Assembly: GCA_030549175.1 (NCBI GenBank)
Contig: JAUKUA010000005.1
Location: 1,116,001 to 1,180,000, forward strand
From: Lasiosphaeris hirsuta
Taxonomy: Eukaryota > Ascomycota > Sordariomycetes > Sordariales > Lasiosphaeriaceae
Reading direction: 5' to 3'
DNA: 64,000 nucleotides
The notes under the pieces are model-generated. The model did no database searches, had not been told where the DNA came from, and saw only the letters and a list, made by a program, of their open reading frames with translations. Positions 34,470 to 45,537 of the stretch are shown piece by piece; the first letter of the stretch is position 1, and each line of letters opens with the position of its first letter. The position numbers were made by a program, and so were the translations under genes.

Positions 34470-34888
34470 ATGAGTCACGGCCTCACAATGGGTTTTGAGA
34501 AGCACTTTTTCTGGGCCACACACAGCAAGCACTGTCCTCCCTCACTGCTGCTGCTGCGCTTGCGCCGGTTGTTGCTTGCTGGGTGAGGGGAACACGCTGC
34601 AGCTCCACGCGCGCCGGGACGCTACTGCCGGAAATTCGATTAGCCGCTGAAACTTCCTCACCAAGCTGCCCTGCCCCTCAGCCCCAAATCAGTTTAGTGA
34701 GGGGCTCCCCCCGGAGACTCGGCTGGCATCTGGGGTGGCCCCTGCACCACTTAGACTTCGATAATCAACAATCGCCAATCGACAGGCAAAAGTTTTTAGA
34801 GGGTCTCATTTTCAGCAGCCGTCAAGCTGCTAGTAACGAGCAACAAGAACCACCAATTCCTGCAAATCTGACGATACCAACCGCAACA
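34470..34888. promoter_or_regulatory. Compact divergent promoter grs1 / rpf1
   Basis: Only 419 bp separate the start codons of two translation/ribosome genes, so they probably share regulatory DNA. No known factor site is certain. The region also includes the in-frame upstream extension of GlyRS, with no further ATG. Confidence 0.6.
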
Positions 34889-36421
34889 ATGGGGTCGAAA
34901 CGAAATGGATCCTCCGGGATGTCTCTGTCTATGAAGACATCGAACAAACTGAGGCGGAAGCAGATGTACATTGAGGACAAAAAGGAGGCTGGCAAATCAC
35001 GACACGAAGATCGTCATCGACGACGCAAGGAGGAAGCCAAGAACCCCGAGCTGAGAGAACAGCGACTCGAGGCAAACCAACCGAACAGCATCGACAAGAA
35101 GAGAATATGGGACGATGTCGATGACGACAGCCTCGGCGCGATGGTAGACGTTGCTCAACTGAAGCGACGGCGCCTTGAGGCAACAGAGGCTGCGGCTGCG
35201 AGAGAAGCCGATAGGCTTGGAAAGGAAGATGTCTCTGATGCTGACAGCATGCTTGACTCGAACGATGAGGGGGATTCCGAAGACGAAGATTCCGAGAAGG
35301 CAGAAAAACCCCGGAGTCGGCGATCGGAGAGAACCCCTAGCATCGCCCCCTCGACGACGTCTACAACAAATCTGGACTTGACTCCGGATTGCCTCACCGA
35401 AGACTTCAAACACCTCTTTGCCGACGAATTCCCCCCAGCACCCAAAGTCCTTGTCACAACCTCTCTCAATGCCACCATACACAATGAGGCTCAGGAGATT
35501 GCCGCGCTGTTCCCCAACAGTCAGTGTTCCCCTATGCTACGAAGGAAACTTGGCAGCTAACACATCACAAGGCACATATATCAGGCGGAGCGCACACTTC
35601 CACGCCCACAAGTACAGCGTCAGGGAGATTGCCAAGTTTGCCAAAAGTCAGTGGCGCCCGCACCCAATCACATGAGCGCATCACTAATATATTTTCTAGA
35701 CCGAGGCTACACCGCCCTTGTTGTAGTCATAGAGGACGAGAAGAGGCCCTATACGATGAGCATCATTCATTTGAACTCTGAGGAAGCTCCTGCTGGCCCG
35801 ACCATGACATACTCAATTCGTGGCTATCAACCTGGCAAGACCCTCCTCGGACACGGCAATGCCACAAACCACTATGTAAGACTCCTTGATTTCATGTCGG
35901 TCTCATTAATATACTGATATTCCGTAGCCTGAACTCCTCCTCAACAACTTCAAGACGTCGCTTGGTTTACTGGCCGCGAAGTCTATGCAAACCCTTTTCC
36001 CTGCTCAGCCAGAGATCACCGGTAGACAAGTTGTGACGCTGCACAACCAGCGTGGTATATCCAGCTCTACCCTAGCTCCTCCGGACCTCAACTAACATGA
36101 AGTTAGATTATATCTTTGTTCGTCGCCATCGCTACGTCTTCCGTGAAGCTCGGCCAACAGAGAAGAACGTGGTGACTGCCGACGGCAAGGAGATGGCCGG
36201 TATGCAGGGCATCCGTGCTGGCTTGCAAGAAATCGGGCCCAGTATGCATCCTTCACAAAAATAAAGTGTTCGCCGAATGTTGCTAACCCGTGGTAGGGAT
36301 GACATTGAAGCTTCGGAGGGTAGACAAGGGGGTCGGAAGGGCGGGTAGCGAGGGTGATGATGCGCTCAAGTGGGAGTGGAAGGCCAAGATGGAGAAGAAG
36401 AGAACGCGGTTCAATCTCTAG
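34889..36421 (+). CDS. rpf1: Ribosome production factor 1 (Brix domain)
   Basis: Model: 34889-35519, 35572-35646, 35700-35875, 35928-36054, 36107-36241, 36297-36421; 422 residues, stop TAG. Rpf1 is a nucleolar Brix-domain protein needed for 27S pre-rRNA processing and 60S subunit assembly. The N-terminus (MGSKRNGSSG, KTSNKLRRKQMYIEDKKE) is basic, followed by a coiled, acidic stretch. The Brix domain starts near residue 190 (KVLVTTSLNATIHNEA) and includes FVRRHRYVFRE and the C-terminal LKLRRVDKG. The end is basic (KKRTRFNL), probably for rRNA binding. Five introns of 52, 53, 52, 52 and 55 nt, close to the minimum for fungi, break the Brix region. Intron 1 uses a GTCAGT donor and a CACAAG acceptor (not CAG or TAG). 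All five phases close. The ATG at 34889 is the first in frame. Confidence 0.95.
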
Positions 36422-36757
36422 TGGACGTGTGTCAATGGTTGTTAGAGCTTGGGATTCGTGATACCCTTGGGACGGCTTCAAATGTGAGCTTCATTAGCCT
36501 TCAGAGTTGGTGCAAATGTCGAGTATTGAAGATATTACAGTTACGATTCGAGTTCCAGGGCGTCGTAGTCATTGAGAACAATATTCGACTGAGACCAGCA
36601 GATAGTAGTCATTTTGCATTATCTTCTCATACATATCACCCTGGTGAGAATGCCTTGTTTACCAGAGCAGTAAACTAGGTAACCACCTAAATGTATACAA
36701 CAAAAGAAATGAACCCGCAAATAACGCCTTGAAATGCACGAGATCAGTCATATTTCA
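36422..36757. other. Convergent 336-bp spacer rpf1 / transporter
   Basis: The 3' ends of two converging genes. No separate feature is seen. Confidence 0.6.
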
Positions 36758-38061
36758 TCATCTGGAGCCGCGTGCGGCTTGTTTGGCCTTTTCTTGGAGC
36801 ATGACCATAGAGTATCTAGTATTTGCGTCAGCATTATCACTCACACATATACAGACCTCAAAGCGTGGCGAGGACTTACGCAATGATGCCGCCAATGGCG
36901 ACGAAGACACCTAGTACCGACTTGTCACCAATGGCGCGGCCCGAGGTGATCCAACCGAGGGCGACGATGGTGCACGTCTTGACATGCCCGACGACGGTGC
37001 TTGAGACGGGGCCGGTTTGGGCAATGATAAAGAATTGCGAGATGTTGATGAGCGAGGCAAAGAGGCCGCTCATCATAATCATGACCCAGCGGCTGACAGG
37101 GACCTCGGCCCAGACGGGGAAGGTGTCGACAAAGGGGATGACGTAGAGCAGCATGAATGCCGAGACGGGCGCCTGGTTGAAGAGCAGCTGCATGCTCGTC
37201 ATGTTGAGCTTGCGGTGGTAGCTCGCGATCCAGACCGTGTAGAGCGACGAGGCGAAGATTCCTAGGAAGGCAAAGAGCACGCCCAGCCCCGATGTCGTCT
37301 TGACCGACGCATCGGCGGTGGGGAGCGAGTCGTAGTACGAGACCATGCCAACTCCGGCGCAAGCCGGGATGAGGGCCAGGATGGCGTTGCGCGGCAGCGT
37401 CGCGCGGTACAGCACAAAGTTCATGGCCGCCACAGTCGGGGTCAGCAGGATCCGCGCGACCTGGTAGAAGGTCACGCTCGAGAAGGCGAGCGAGAGGTTG
37501 GGCAAGATCACATTGAGCGACATGGCGATCGCGAGGGGCATAATGTCGCGGATGGTGGCCCGCCGCGGCATAAAGAAGGCAAAGCGCGGGCGCGAGATGG
37601 TGAAGAGGGTGAGCCAGGTAATAAAGAAGTGAAAGGCGGCGAAGGTGAGCTGCGCTAGCTTCAGCGACGGCTCCGAGAAGATGGCCTTGTTGGTGAAAAC
37701 CTGTTCAGGGGATAAAGTGTTAGTTACTTTCTCGAGGAGGTGGTTCAGTTACGGCTCAACCACGTACAATGCCTATTGTCGCGAGGGTGTTGATGCTCAT
37801 CCAAATCAGAGCGGATCTGAAGGAGCTCGGGGGCGGTGGTGTCGGCTCCGGTTGTCTTGCGCTCTCGCGGCTGAGGAGGCTATCGTCCTCGCCTCCATCG
37901 TCAATCTCGAGCTCCTCGGGTGCCTTCAGCTTCTCCTCATCCCCCACGGGGTCGAGGCGGGCCAGCTTCTCATTGTCCTCATGCGTCGCAGTTTCGGCGG
38001 ATGACGAGGAAAAGGAGCCAGCCCGTTCCTTTGGCTCGGGTGCCGACATGGTGCCAGGCAT
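36758..38061 (-). CDS. Triose-phosphate/nucleotide-sugar transporter (TPT/DMT, SLC35E-like)
   Basis: Model: exons 38061-37768, 37700-36880, 36815-36758; 390 residues, stop TGA. The first about 70 residues are acidic and soluble (cytosolic). Multiple membrane segments follow, beginning ALIWMSINTLATIGIVFTNKAIF, a hallmark of TPT-domain members of the drug/metabolite transporter superfamily. Later segments include LSLAFSSVTFYQVARILLTP, LGIFASSLYTVWIASYHRKLN and the C-terminal GHVKTCTIVALGWITSGRAIG. The tail is KQAARGSR. Such proteins exchange phosphorylated sugars or nucleotide sugars across Golgi or ER membranes; the substrate cannot be told from sequence. Introns are 67 nt (GTACGT donor, ACTAAC branch) and 64 nt (GTAAGT, CTGAC, acceptor ACTAG). 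The start may be 38061 (MPGTMSAPEP) or 38049 (MSAPEP). It is divergent from an NDP-sugar dehydratase 2.3 kb away, a suggestive but weak link. Confidence 0.92.
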
Positions 38062-40367
38062 GCGAAAACTCAATTGCGCGGGTGGCTGAACGGTGTGGTT
38101 TAGGCGGACGCGCCAAAACCCAATCCAAAGGTTGATGCGCGTAAAAGTCGATGACCAAGGAAACGGATTTTGTGGGGGCAAGGACTTTGATAGATCTCGC
38201 CCACGAGTTGGACGGAGGCGAGTCGTGTTGTCGTGAGAGAAGTTCAGGAGAGGCTGGCCAGTTCTTGTGGGTGTTGTTGCATGATCAATTGATTGCCAGC
38301 TGCAGTGCCTGAGCCGCTGGGCGCCGACGAGGGGCTGCGTCGGGGCTTATCAATTCGACGCGGCAGGGCATCGATTTCCCACCTGAGCAGAGGCCTGGTT
38401 CTGGGGCCCTGCGGTGCCTCTCAATTACGGGAGACTGCACAGTGACTACCACCCGTTTCCGTCTTGGCTCTTCCTCTGATGGGTTGGGTCCAGGGATAGG
38501 CCCATAACGTCCTTTATCCCCTATTCACTACTGGTGGTCGTGCCGTCCCTCGAATAAAGGGGTTCGCTCCGTTCCTCGACTCAAGAGAGCCACGCCGCCT
38601 TTTCATGCCTCCCTGATTATAGTCCTCCCTGTTGAAACCGATGCTCTTGCGAAAAGCCAGGAGTGCACCTTATGAGGTAGGCTGCATTCCGGCGCAGAGA
38701 CGTGTTGGCTCGAAATGGGACTATTGGAATTCAGATTGGCTAGAAGAGGCCACCGCCACCGAAAAGGGGGGGCGTGTAATACTACCAAATGTCTACTGGG
38801 CTAAGCTCGGAGAGGAGAGCTGTTGGCGTGCGACGGGTGAGAAGTGTGGGCAGATGTCACCCTAAGGACCTTCAAGTCGCAACCTGCTTTCATAACCCGA
38901 GGCAAGCGAGGCTTGGGGCGTGGGCACCGTGTTAGCCCTCTCACCCAGCATCGCGCAATCCTCGTATCAAACAGCCGCGTGTCTCTGCGCGCGAGGCAGC
39001 AAGTCATCACATCGTGTCTCAGTCAACTTTGACAGGGGTTCGAGTCTGGGTTGCAGCGCACAGACGACATTTACAATCTTGACTTTTCTTCGCTTCAAAG
39101 CGTGGGAATAAATAGCAGAGCACTCGACAACGACTCCAAGCCAGAAACACGCTTTGGCCGCAGTCGACCAGGTAGGACCAGGTAGTAGGATTGTGGAATG
39201 TGGAGATCGCCTCTGCGTAACGATCGCACTATCGTACATAATTGGACACCCGTTTCTGCGTTGAAGGGGGCACGCTAGACGCACGTGGAGAGATGGGAAA
39301 ATAGATTCGCTCCCTTTATCGACCCCTCGCGGTCGTGCTGACCTGTATTCATGTGCACCTACGGATACTACTAAGTCGCTGGGTGAATCCCCAGCGGCGA
39401 AGACCAAACATTCCGTATAGCGCAATGTTCTTTACGGCCGGGATCACAGATTCACTTCTGAAACTGCTGCTAATAATATATCTGAGAATATCTAAAACAA
39501 ACAAACGTCATCCCAAGACTCAACACGCACGCCTTGACTGACAATCACTGGAGAGCCTAGGCAAGGTGCTCCCACTGAAGGAGTGGGGGGGGGGGGGGGG
39601 GGGTCCTGGTCAGCAAACCACTGGTCAGGAGCGAAAGCAGGCGCAGGTACCCATCTGCCATCGAACCGTCGCTTCAGCCTCCCCTTCGAAAGAAAGGGGG
39701 CCTGTGGGGGATGCACATCAGAAGAAAAAAAAAGAAACCCGCGCTGAAAGAAGGCGGAAAGAAGCAACGGCGTCGTAAATCTGGGTCAACTGTCGCAGAC
39801 CGTTAGCCACATCCCCGCGGTTGTGTTTACGATTCCTCCTGGTCATCTCAGTCATCAATTGCTGCAAACACGAGCTCGTCGACCCTTGATCCGGGGCACC
39901 GAGGATATCTCACTCTCCCTTGTTCCCTTGGCTAGAAAACGCGGTGAAGCGCAGGGTTGCACCCTTTTCTGCACCCTCGACCAAGAGGAATTTCCGAACG
40001 TTTAATGACCTGGTTTGCGCCCCGCCTTTGACAAAGACCAGACCAAAGTAGACCAGAGCCAATGCTCACGGCGACCATACCAAGAGATCGAGTACGTGAT
40101 CCCTGACCCGATTGTCGGCCTCGGTGTCCTTCCATTCGCCCACCACCTAAGGGGACAACGTGGACCACCAGTTCTGGCCGTCTTCCATCCTCGCATCAAC
40201 TTGAACGCATTCCTGGACAAGGCTAACTTATACAACCGACTCCTACTTGACCGGCCACAGACGCGCCTTGAAGAGCTCAACTGGAAGTCGTCCTCCACTC
40301 ACTACCTGCCCGCCCACCTCACAACACCACAATAATACCCCGTCTTTTTCGCAAACCACCGCCCAAG
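38062..40367. other. 2.3-kb divergent spacer, transporter / NDP-glucose dehydratase
   Basis: Promoters of two head-to-head genes. Contains a run of 19 G at 39585-39603 and an A-run near 39724. A GGTTCGAGTCT sequence near 39029 resembles a Pol III B box, but no cloverleaf can be folded around it. No gene seen. Confidence 0.5.
39585..39603 (+). repeat. Homopolymer run of 19 G
   Basis: Uninterrupted G tract in the divergent spacer, about 765 bp upstream of the dehydratase start codon. It is the second long G run in the window. Confidence 0.9.
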
Positions 40368-41990
40368 ATGACCGTCGCAACGGCTCAACCGGCCAATAGC
40401 CCCCAGAACAGTGAGTTGCGCGCGTCTCCCAGCATCTTGAGTCCTGCCTCGCGCCCCAATGCCTTGTCCATTGTGCTGACCGCAGTTTACCATGTGCCCA
40501 AGGCCTCGCCGCCAATGGCCGCCGACAGAGCTTCTTCGAGGACTTTGGCATCTGGAAGGAGGCCCCGGTGTTTATAGGCACCACCAAGTTCGAGCCGCTT
40601 CCCGATGTCAAGAACATCATGATCACAGGAGGCGCTGGCTTTATGTATGATTTTCTCCAGTGTCCCCAGTTTCCCCGGTGGGCCGCACACCGCGCGCCAC
40701 GCGTCGCAAACGACTGAGCGGCTGGCTGACCAGTTCGATCGCATAGCGCATGCTGGCTCGTTCGACACCTGACCCTCACATACCCACACGCCTATAACAT
40801 CGTCTCGTTTGACAAGCTGGACTACTGCGCGTCGCTCAATAACACCCGGGCGCTCAATGATAAGCGCAACTTCACCTTCCACCAGGGCGACATCACGAAC
40901 CCATCCGAGGTGGTTGACTGCCTGGAGAGGTACAACATCGACACTGTGTTCCACTTTGCCGCCCAATCGCACGTTGATCTGAGCTTTGGCAATTCTTACG
41001 GCTTCACCCATACTAATGTCTATGGTACTCATGTGCTCCTTGAGAGTGCCAAAAAGGTTGGCATCAAGCGCTTCATCCACATATCCACCGACGAGGTGTA
41101 CGGCGAGGTCAAGGATGAGGACGATGATCTGCTCGAGACCAGCATCCTGGCACCGACCAACCCTTATGCCGCGAGCAAAGCCGCCGCCGAGATGCTGGTT
41201 CACTCGTACCAAAAGAGCTTCAAGCTCCCGGTGATCATTGTGCGCAGCAACAATGTTTACGGCCCACACCAATACCCCGAAAGTAAGTTCCCTCCCCTCA
41301 GTAACCCTTTCCCCGGGCCCACACAACGTAAATCATTCATGCAATGGTTGCCGCTTGCCGCTTCCCCACACCCAAAATGAAACCACAACTTACCCGGCTC
41401 CCCGTCTAGAAATCATCCCTAAGTTCACGTGTCTCCTCAACCGTAACCAGCCGGTGGTGCTGCACGGCGACGGTTCGCCGACCCGACGATACTTGTTCGC
41501 GGGCGACGCCGCCGACGCCTTTGACACGATTCTGCACCGTGGCCAGCTCGGCCAGATCTACAACGTAGGCTCGTACGATGAGATCAGCAATATTTCGTTG
41601 TGCAGCAAGTTGCTGACCGAGATGGCGCTTGTGCCGGCCGCCGTCCCCGGCGACGATGACTTCCGCAAGTGGGTCAAGTACACGCACGACCGACCCTTCA
41701 ACGACCATCGCTATGCCGTTGATGGAACCAAGCTGCGGAACCTCGGCTGGGAGCAGAAGACGAGCTTTGCTGACGGCCTGCGCATCACGGTGGAGTGGTA
41801 CCGACGGTTTGGCGAGCGCTGGTGGGGCGATATTAGCAAGGTGCTCAGCCCGTTCCCGGTTGTTGATGGGTACGAGGTTCACTCGGACAAGGAGCCGATT
41901 ACAGACCTGCCGCAGCCGACTGTCGATGCTGAGGTCCAGGTGAGTAAGAAGCGGAAGGTGGAGGCATCAAATGGGCAGGCACATGCTTGA
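40368..41990 (+). CDS. NDP-glucose 4,6-dehydratase (RmlB-like; probable UDP-glucose 4,6-dehydratase)
   Basis: Model: 40368-40410, 40503-40644, 40747-41282, 41410-41990; 433 residues, stop TGA. It is an extended short-chain dehydrogenase. Residues about 57-63 (GGAGFIA) form the NAD-binding loop, STDEVYGE (about 175-182) carries the T-D-E catalytic motif of 4,6-dehydratases, and YAASK (about 202-206) is the Tyr/Lys pair. In fungi such enzymes make UDP-4-keto-6-deoxyglucose, the first step to UDP-rhamnose. Two oddities are visible. The third position of the usual GxxGxxG is Ala (FIACW), and the C-terminus ends in a basic KKRKVE patch after the fold. Intron 1 can only keep frame if it ends at an AAG acceptor (40502). 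The nearer CAG at 40485 gives a stop, so the N-terminal junction is the weakest point. Introns 2 (102 nt, CTGACC branch) and 3 (127 nt, GTAAGT) fit well. Confidence 0.9.
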
Positions 41991-44900
41991 GAAGAGCAAA
42001 AATACAAGTGAGGTACATAATTCATAAAGGGGCGGTGATTGGTTAGGGTTCCAGCGGTCTTTGCGAGCGAGCTGTCTTGGGAGAAGCTCTGCTTGCTTGT
42101 CTCATGTCTTGTGTATAGCAAGGGGACACAAGGACGAGATGTGATTGATGTGTGGTAGGCTGGTAGGGTGGTGGTTTGATGGTTTCATGTGGTTGGAATT
42201 TTGCTCGGAGGTCTTAACTTAGATTCCCCATATTCCTCTCTACTTTTTGGTCTATATAGGGCATGTAGAGGGTCGCTGAGCGGAATCTTTTCTATCTGCC
42301 ATGTTTTAGCAATGAGCTTGAAGCTGTCACTTTATATAAGATAGGGATTGTGCCCGGCCGTAGGTTCAGCGGTGGCTAGACTTCCCTGACTGAATATTTT
42401 ATCTCTGTCCGCGTCATGATCTCGCCGTGCCGTCTCTCCGTAGTCGGTAGGTAGGTTTTGATAGAGTTACCTGGTCAAACACGGCCCCTCGAGACCGAGG
42501 CCTGGTGTACAAACAATGGCCAAGGGGATATTTTCTGTGTCACCTCCTACAAGTCATTAGGGCTTGTGCAAGTGTCACAGTCGTCTCTTACCGGGAGAAC
42601 AACGTGGGATGTGTGTCACGGCATCGGCACACGGCTTGTATAGTAGTCCCAGTTCGTTGTTCGGCCAGTTGGCACTTCGACGGATATAGCTCGGCTCTAT
42701 CCTAGCCTACGCTAGCTTGTTGTTAGGACGCCTCGCTGTCATGGATCTCCCAAAGGCGCGGTTGACGCCCAGACGAAATAAGGCCCCAACATGTGCCGTG
42801 AAACAACACCAATTCACACATCGCCAAGAAGTTTATCATGGAAGGAAGACGATGCCCGCGTCACCAGCGCAGCTCAACTGCAAAGCAACGTAGGATATGT
42901 CGGCGTCTTGTGTCCGCATACATAGTCACTAGCTTGAGTCAACAGGGTGATGATCCGGGCCACCCGAGTCGGGTTGCCTCGTCTCTGGTATCGGGATGGG
43001 GGTCGCTTGTGCTGGCCTCGGCTCCCGGCTTCAACTTTCTTTCCGCCGCGACTTCCTATTCGCAAGGATACGGCGGCTATTACTCCCCGGGCGGAGAATA
43101 CACGGTCCTGGACGGGACGGGCCCACCGTGGATCGCAGCAGAGGTCCCGTCCGGGACTGCCACGGCATCTTACATCGGCTGCCTACTGCAGCGCGCAAGC
43201 AGTGCTGGTATTAGTTGTGCCGCTCATTCCGAGAGTCATTCTGCGCCTGTATGTACGCTCAAGGCATGTATGGGTCCTGTATGTAGAAGCCATTGGGTGT
43301 GGGATGCCTGTACGGGAAAATGTGGGCCAAGCTGGGCCAGGTCGACGGTATCTGCTGATTTGTGATGGGGGGCACGTGGGGGTTTCTTTTTTCAATCCAT
43401 TCACGGGCTCGCAGGCCAATGTCTTTCGCAATGCCACTCCTGGTGGTTGCTGCTGGGCCCAGTGGCCTGGGTCCAATCCAGGAGGCGTGCCTTTTTTTCT
43501 TCCGCTTTAGCCTATTTCCTTCGTGGCCGCTTCCCGTTGGATACCGAGCATGTGTGGGCAGAGAGCACCAACGCAACGAAACGATGCACTGCACGACCAG
43601 AAATCCGAGGCCGTGGGAGCGCTCTAGTTCCCCGACCGCAGCAGTAGAGGGCAAAGGAAGGACCTGCGTCCGCACAGCCGTGTTTAGACTTTTCGGATTT
43701 TTTATCTTGTTGGTGCCATTGCGTGCCATAGCGTCATGGGGTTGCTTGCAGGCAGCGGAATCGATGCGGAGCCAATTGGCAAGCTCACCTTCAGTTGAAA
43801 CCAGCCTCCTCGATCGAATGATCGATCTCGCTGACGGCACGGCCTCGGCCTTGTCCAGACGTCCCGCCGCGTAGCGCACCCCCCGCTGATGATTCGAGCG
43901 CTGTGGCGGGCAGACGGCAAGACGGCCGGAGCGTCACGAGCGATGCAGTATGCAGGCTCGTGGCGCGGCTGCATCTGCACCCGCCTCCATGGCCTACAAG
44001 CTAGCTTTCTCTTCCAGCAACTTGCTGCTCGGGCACAGTTATGGCAAACAAACAGGGCGAACGATGGACGAGATGGTCTGCTCAAGCCTGCACCCTGCAG
44101 TCCGCGGCCTGCTGTCTGCGGTCGTGGGGTGAGACTGAGAGAGTTCCTTGCAGCGTTCAATGAAGCATGGATCTCGGGGAGAAGGGCACTTGCATCCCCA
44201 GATCCCCCTCCCTCAGAGTTTCTCGACATTTGTATCGAGACCACGTTCCCCTCTCTGGGAGGCGTTTTTCAACCTCACTCGCGTGGTCGCTTAGTGGCCA
44301 GTTCAAGCACCCCCCCTCCCTTTCGCCATCGCTCCCGTCCGCCATTCTCCCCCGCTGACCGGGGAGCCCCCCCCCCCCCCACTCCAAGAGGAGAGAGGGA
44401 GTGCGGGAACGACTTGCGGCAAAATCCACAGCATGATCCATGCCATCCCTGGATGCATCTGAGACACGCTCCCGGCGTGGATAAGCAGGCAAGTGTTTTT
44501 TTTTTTCTTCTTTCTTTTTTTCTTTTCTGTGCCAGCGCGTGCGTCGGTATCTGCTCTTCTGTCGCGCATGTCCTGCATTCTCTCGCTGTACTACTACTGC
44601 GTAGAAACGGCAAGTTAATAAAAAAAAATTGGGAGAGTGATGAAGATATATATGCACGGCAGTTGAAAGCTCGGTGCTCAGGTGCCCGGTTCCGGGGTCT
44701 CGGTCCAATGCTTCAATCCATAGAAAACCGAGAGACAGCTTGGCTAGCGTGGACCGGGCTCCATGTCAGGTACCTGGGTTTGTGCTGGGTCTATGGGGGA
44801 AGCACGGCCGTCTTGCTTGGCCTGGGCGCCCTTGGGGTCGCAGGCCTGTCCAGTGTCGCTTCACATCCCTTGTGCACAACCTGGATCGAGTTTGGGTCGC

Positions 44901-45537
44901 CCGCCCGCCAGCTCAAGCTCCTGGAGCTTAAACAGCGCCATCAGCCATTACATTATCAATAAAACGAGCCTAACCCTGTCTCCTCGAGTGTCCGCGTCTC
45001 CCCGGTCCCCGCCCTCCCCCCCCCCACCCTTCCGTTCTTTGCCTTCCGTTTCCCAAGGTCGTCCTGGACTCTCGGTTGAAACGAAACATCCAAGATTAAA
45101 AAGCCAGACGTCGATGTCGATCTTGGGCCCCCCTTGGAACTTGGTCGAAATATCCTGAGTCGGCCCTCCGCCGAACAGCGGACGCCGACAGCCGGCGCCG
45201 GTTGCGACCCTTCTCTAAACTTCGACTTACAATTGCGCAAACACCCACCACTACAATCTCACCCCAATCTCCACTGCACTGCCGTCTGCCGTCGGCCGTA
45301 TTCGCAACCTCTAGCCTACACCGCAGCAGAGCACCAGCTGTCTTTGAGTCGCGTACACCAAACATCACAACAGACACACTCGTCGACGACCAGCTCGGCC
45401 GTTCTCAGACTTTGGAATTGCAGGGTTAAGGTTATGGGGAAAAGGCGGCGTCGGGGCAACATTTCGAGAGCTACACGGCACCCGTCCACCTGAAAGAGAG
45501 AGAGAAAAAAAAGGAGGGCAGGAAGGACACGGCAAAA
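41991..45537. other. 3.5-kb spacer, dehydratase to methyltransferase
   Basis: Contains the dehydratase 3' region and the promoter and long leader of the methyltransferase. Two ATG open frames (42838-43365, 175 codons; 43889-44962, 357 codons; plus strand) lack recognisable domains, and the second runs through C- and T-homopolymers (C14 at 44367-44380; T-rich 44497-44525). Close to the methyltransferase start there is a 19-residue upstream ORF (45434-45493). No other feature seen. Confidence 0.5.
45434..45493 (+). promoter_or_regulatory. Upstream ORF in the methyltransferase leader
   Basis: ATG at 45434 opens a 19-codon frame (starting MGKRRRRGN, ending TGA 45491-45493) 44 nt before the main start codon. 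If in the transcript it would be met first by scanning ribosomes and could lower translation of the enzyme. The transcript start is not known. Confidence 0.45.

Noticed and set aside
34470..34532. GlyRS start upstream of 34469 (GTG at 34532)
   Set aside because: There is no ATG, and the ATG at 34469 already gives a complete targeting leader.
39025..39060. B-box-like GGTTCGAGTCT
   Set aside because: The T-arm does not pair properly and there is no A box or anticodon arm upstream.
36000..41990. Transporter plus NDP-sugar dehydratase as a sugar-biosynthesis cluster
   Set aside because: Only two genes, 2.3 kb apart and divergent, with no epimerase or glycosyltransferase nearby; the link is too weak.
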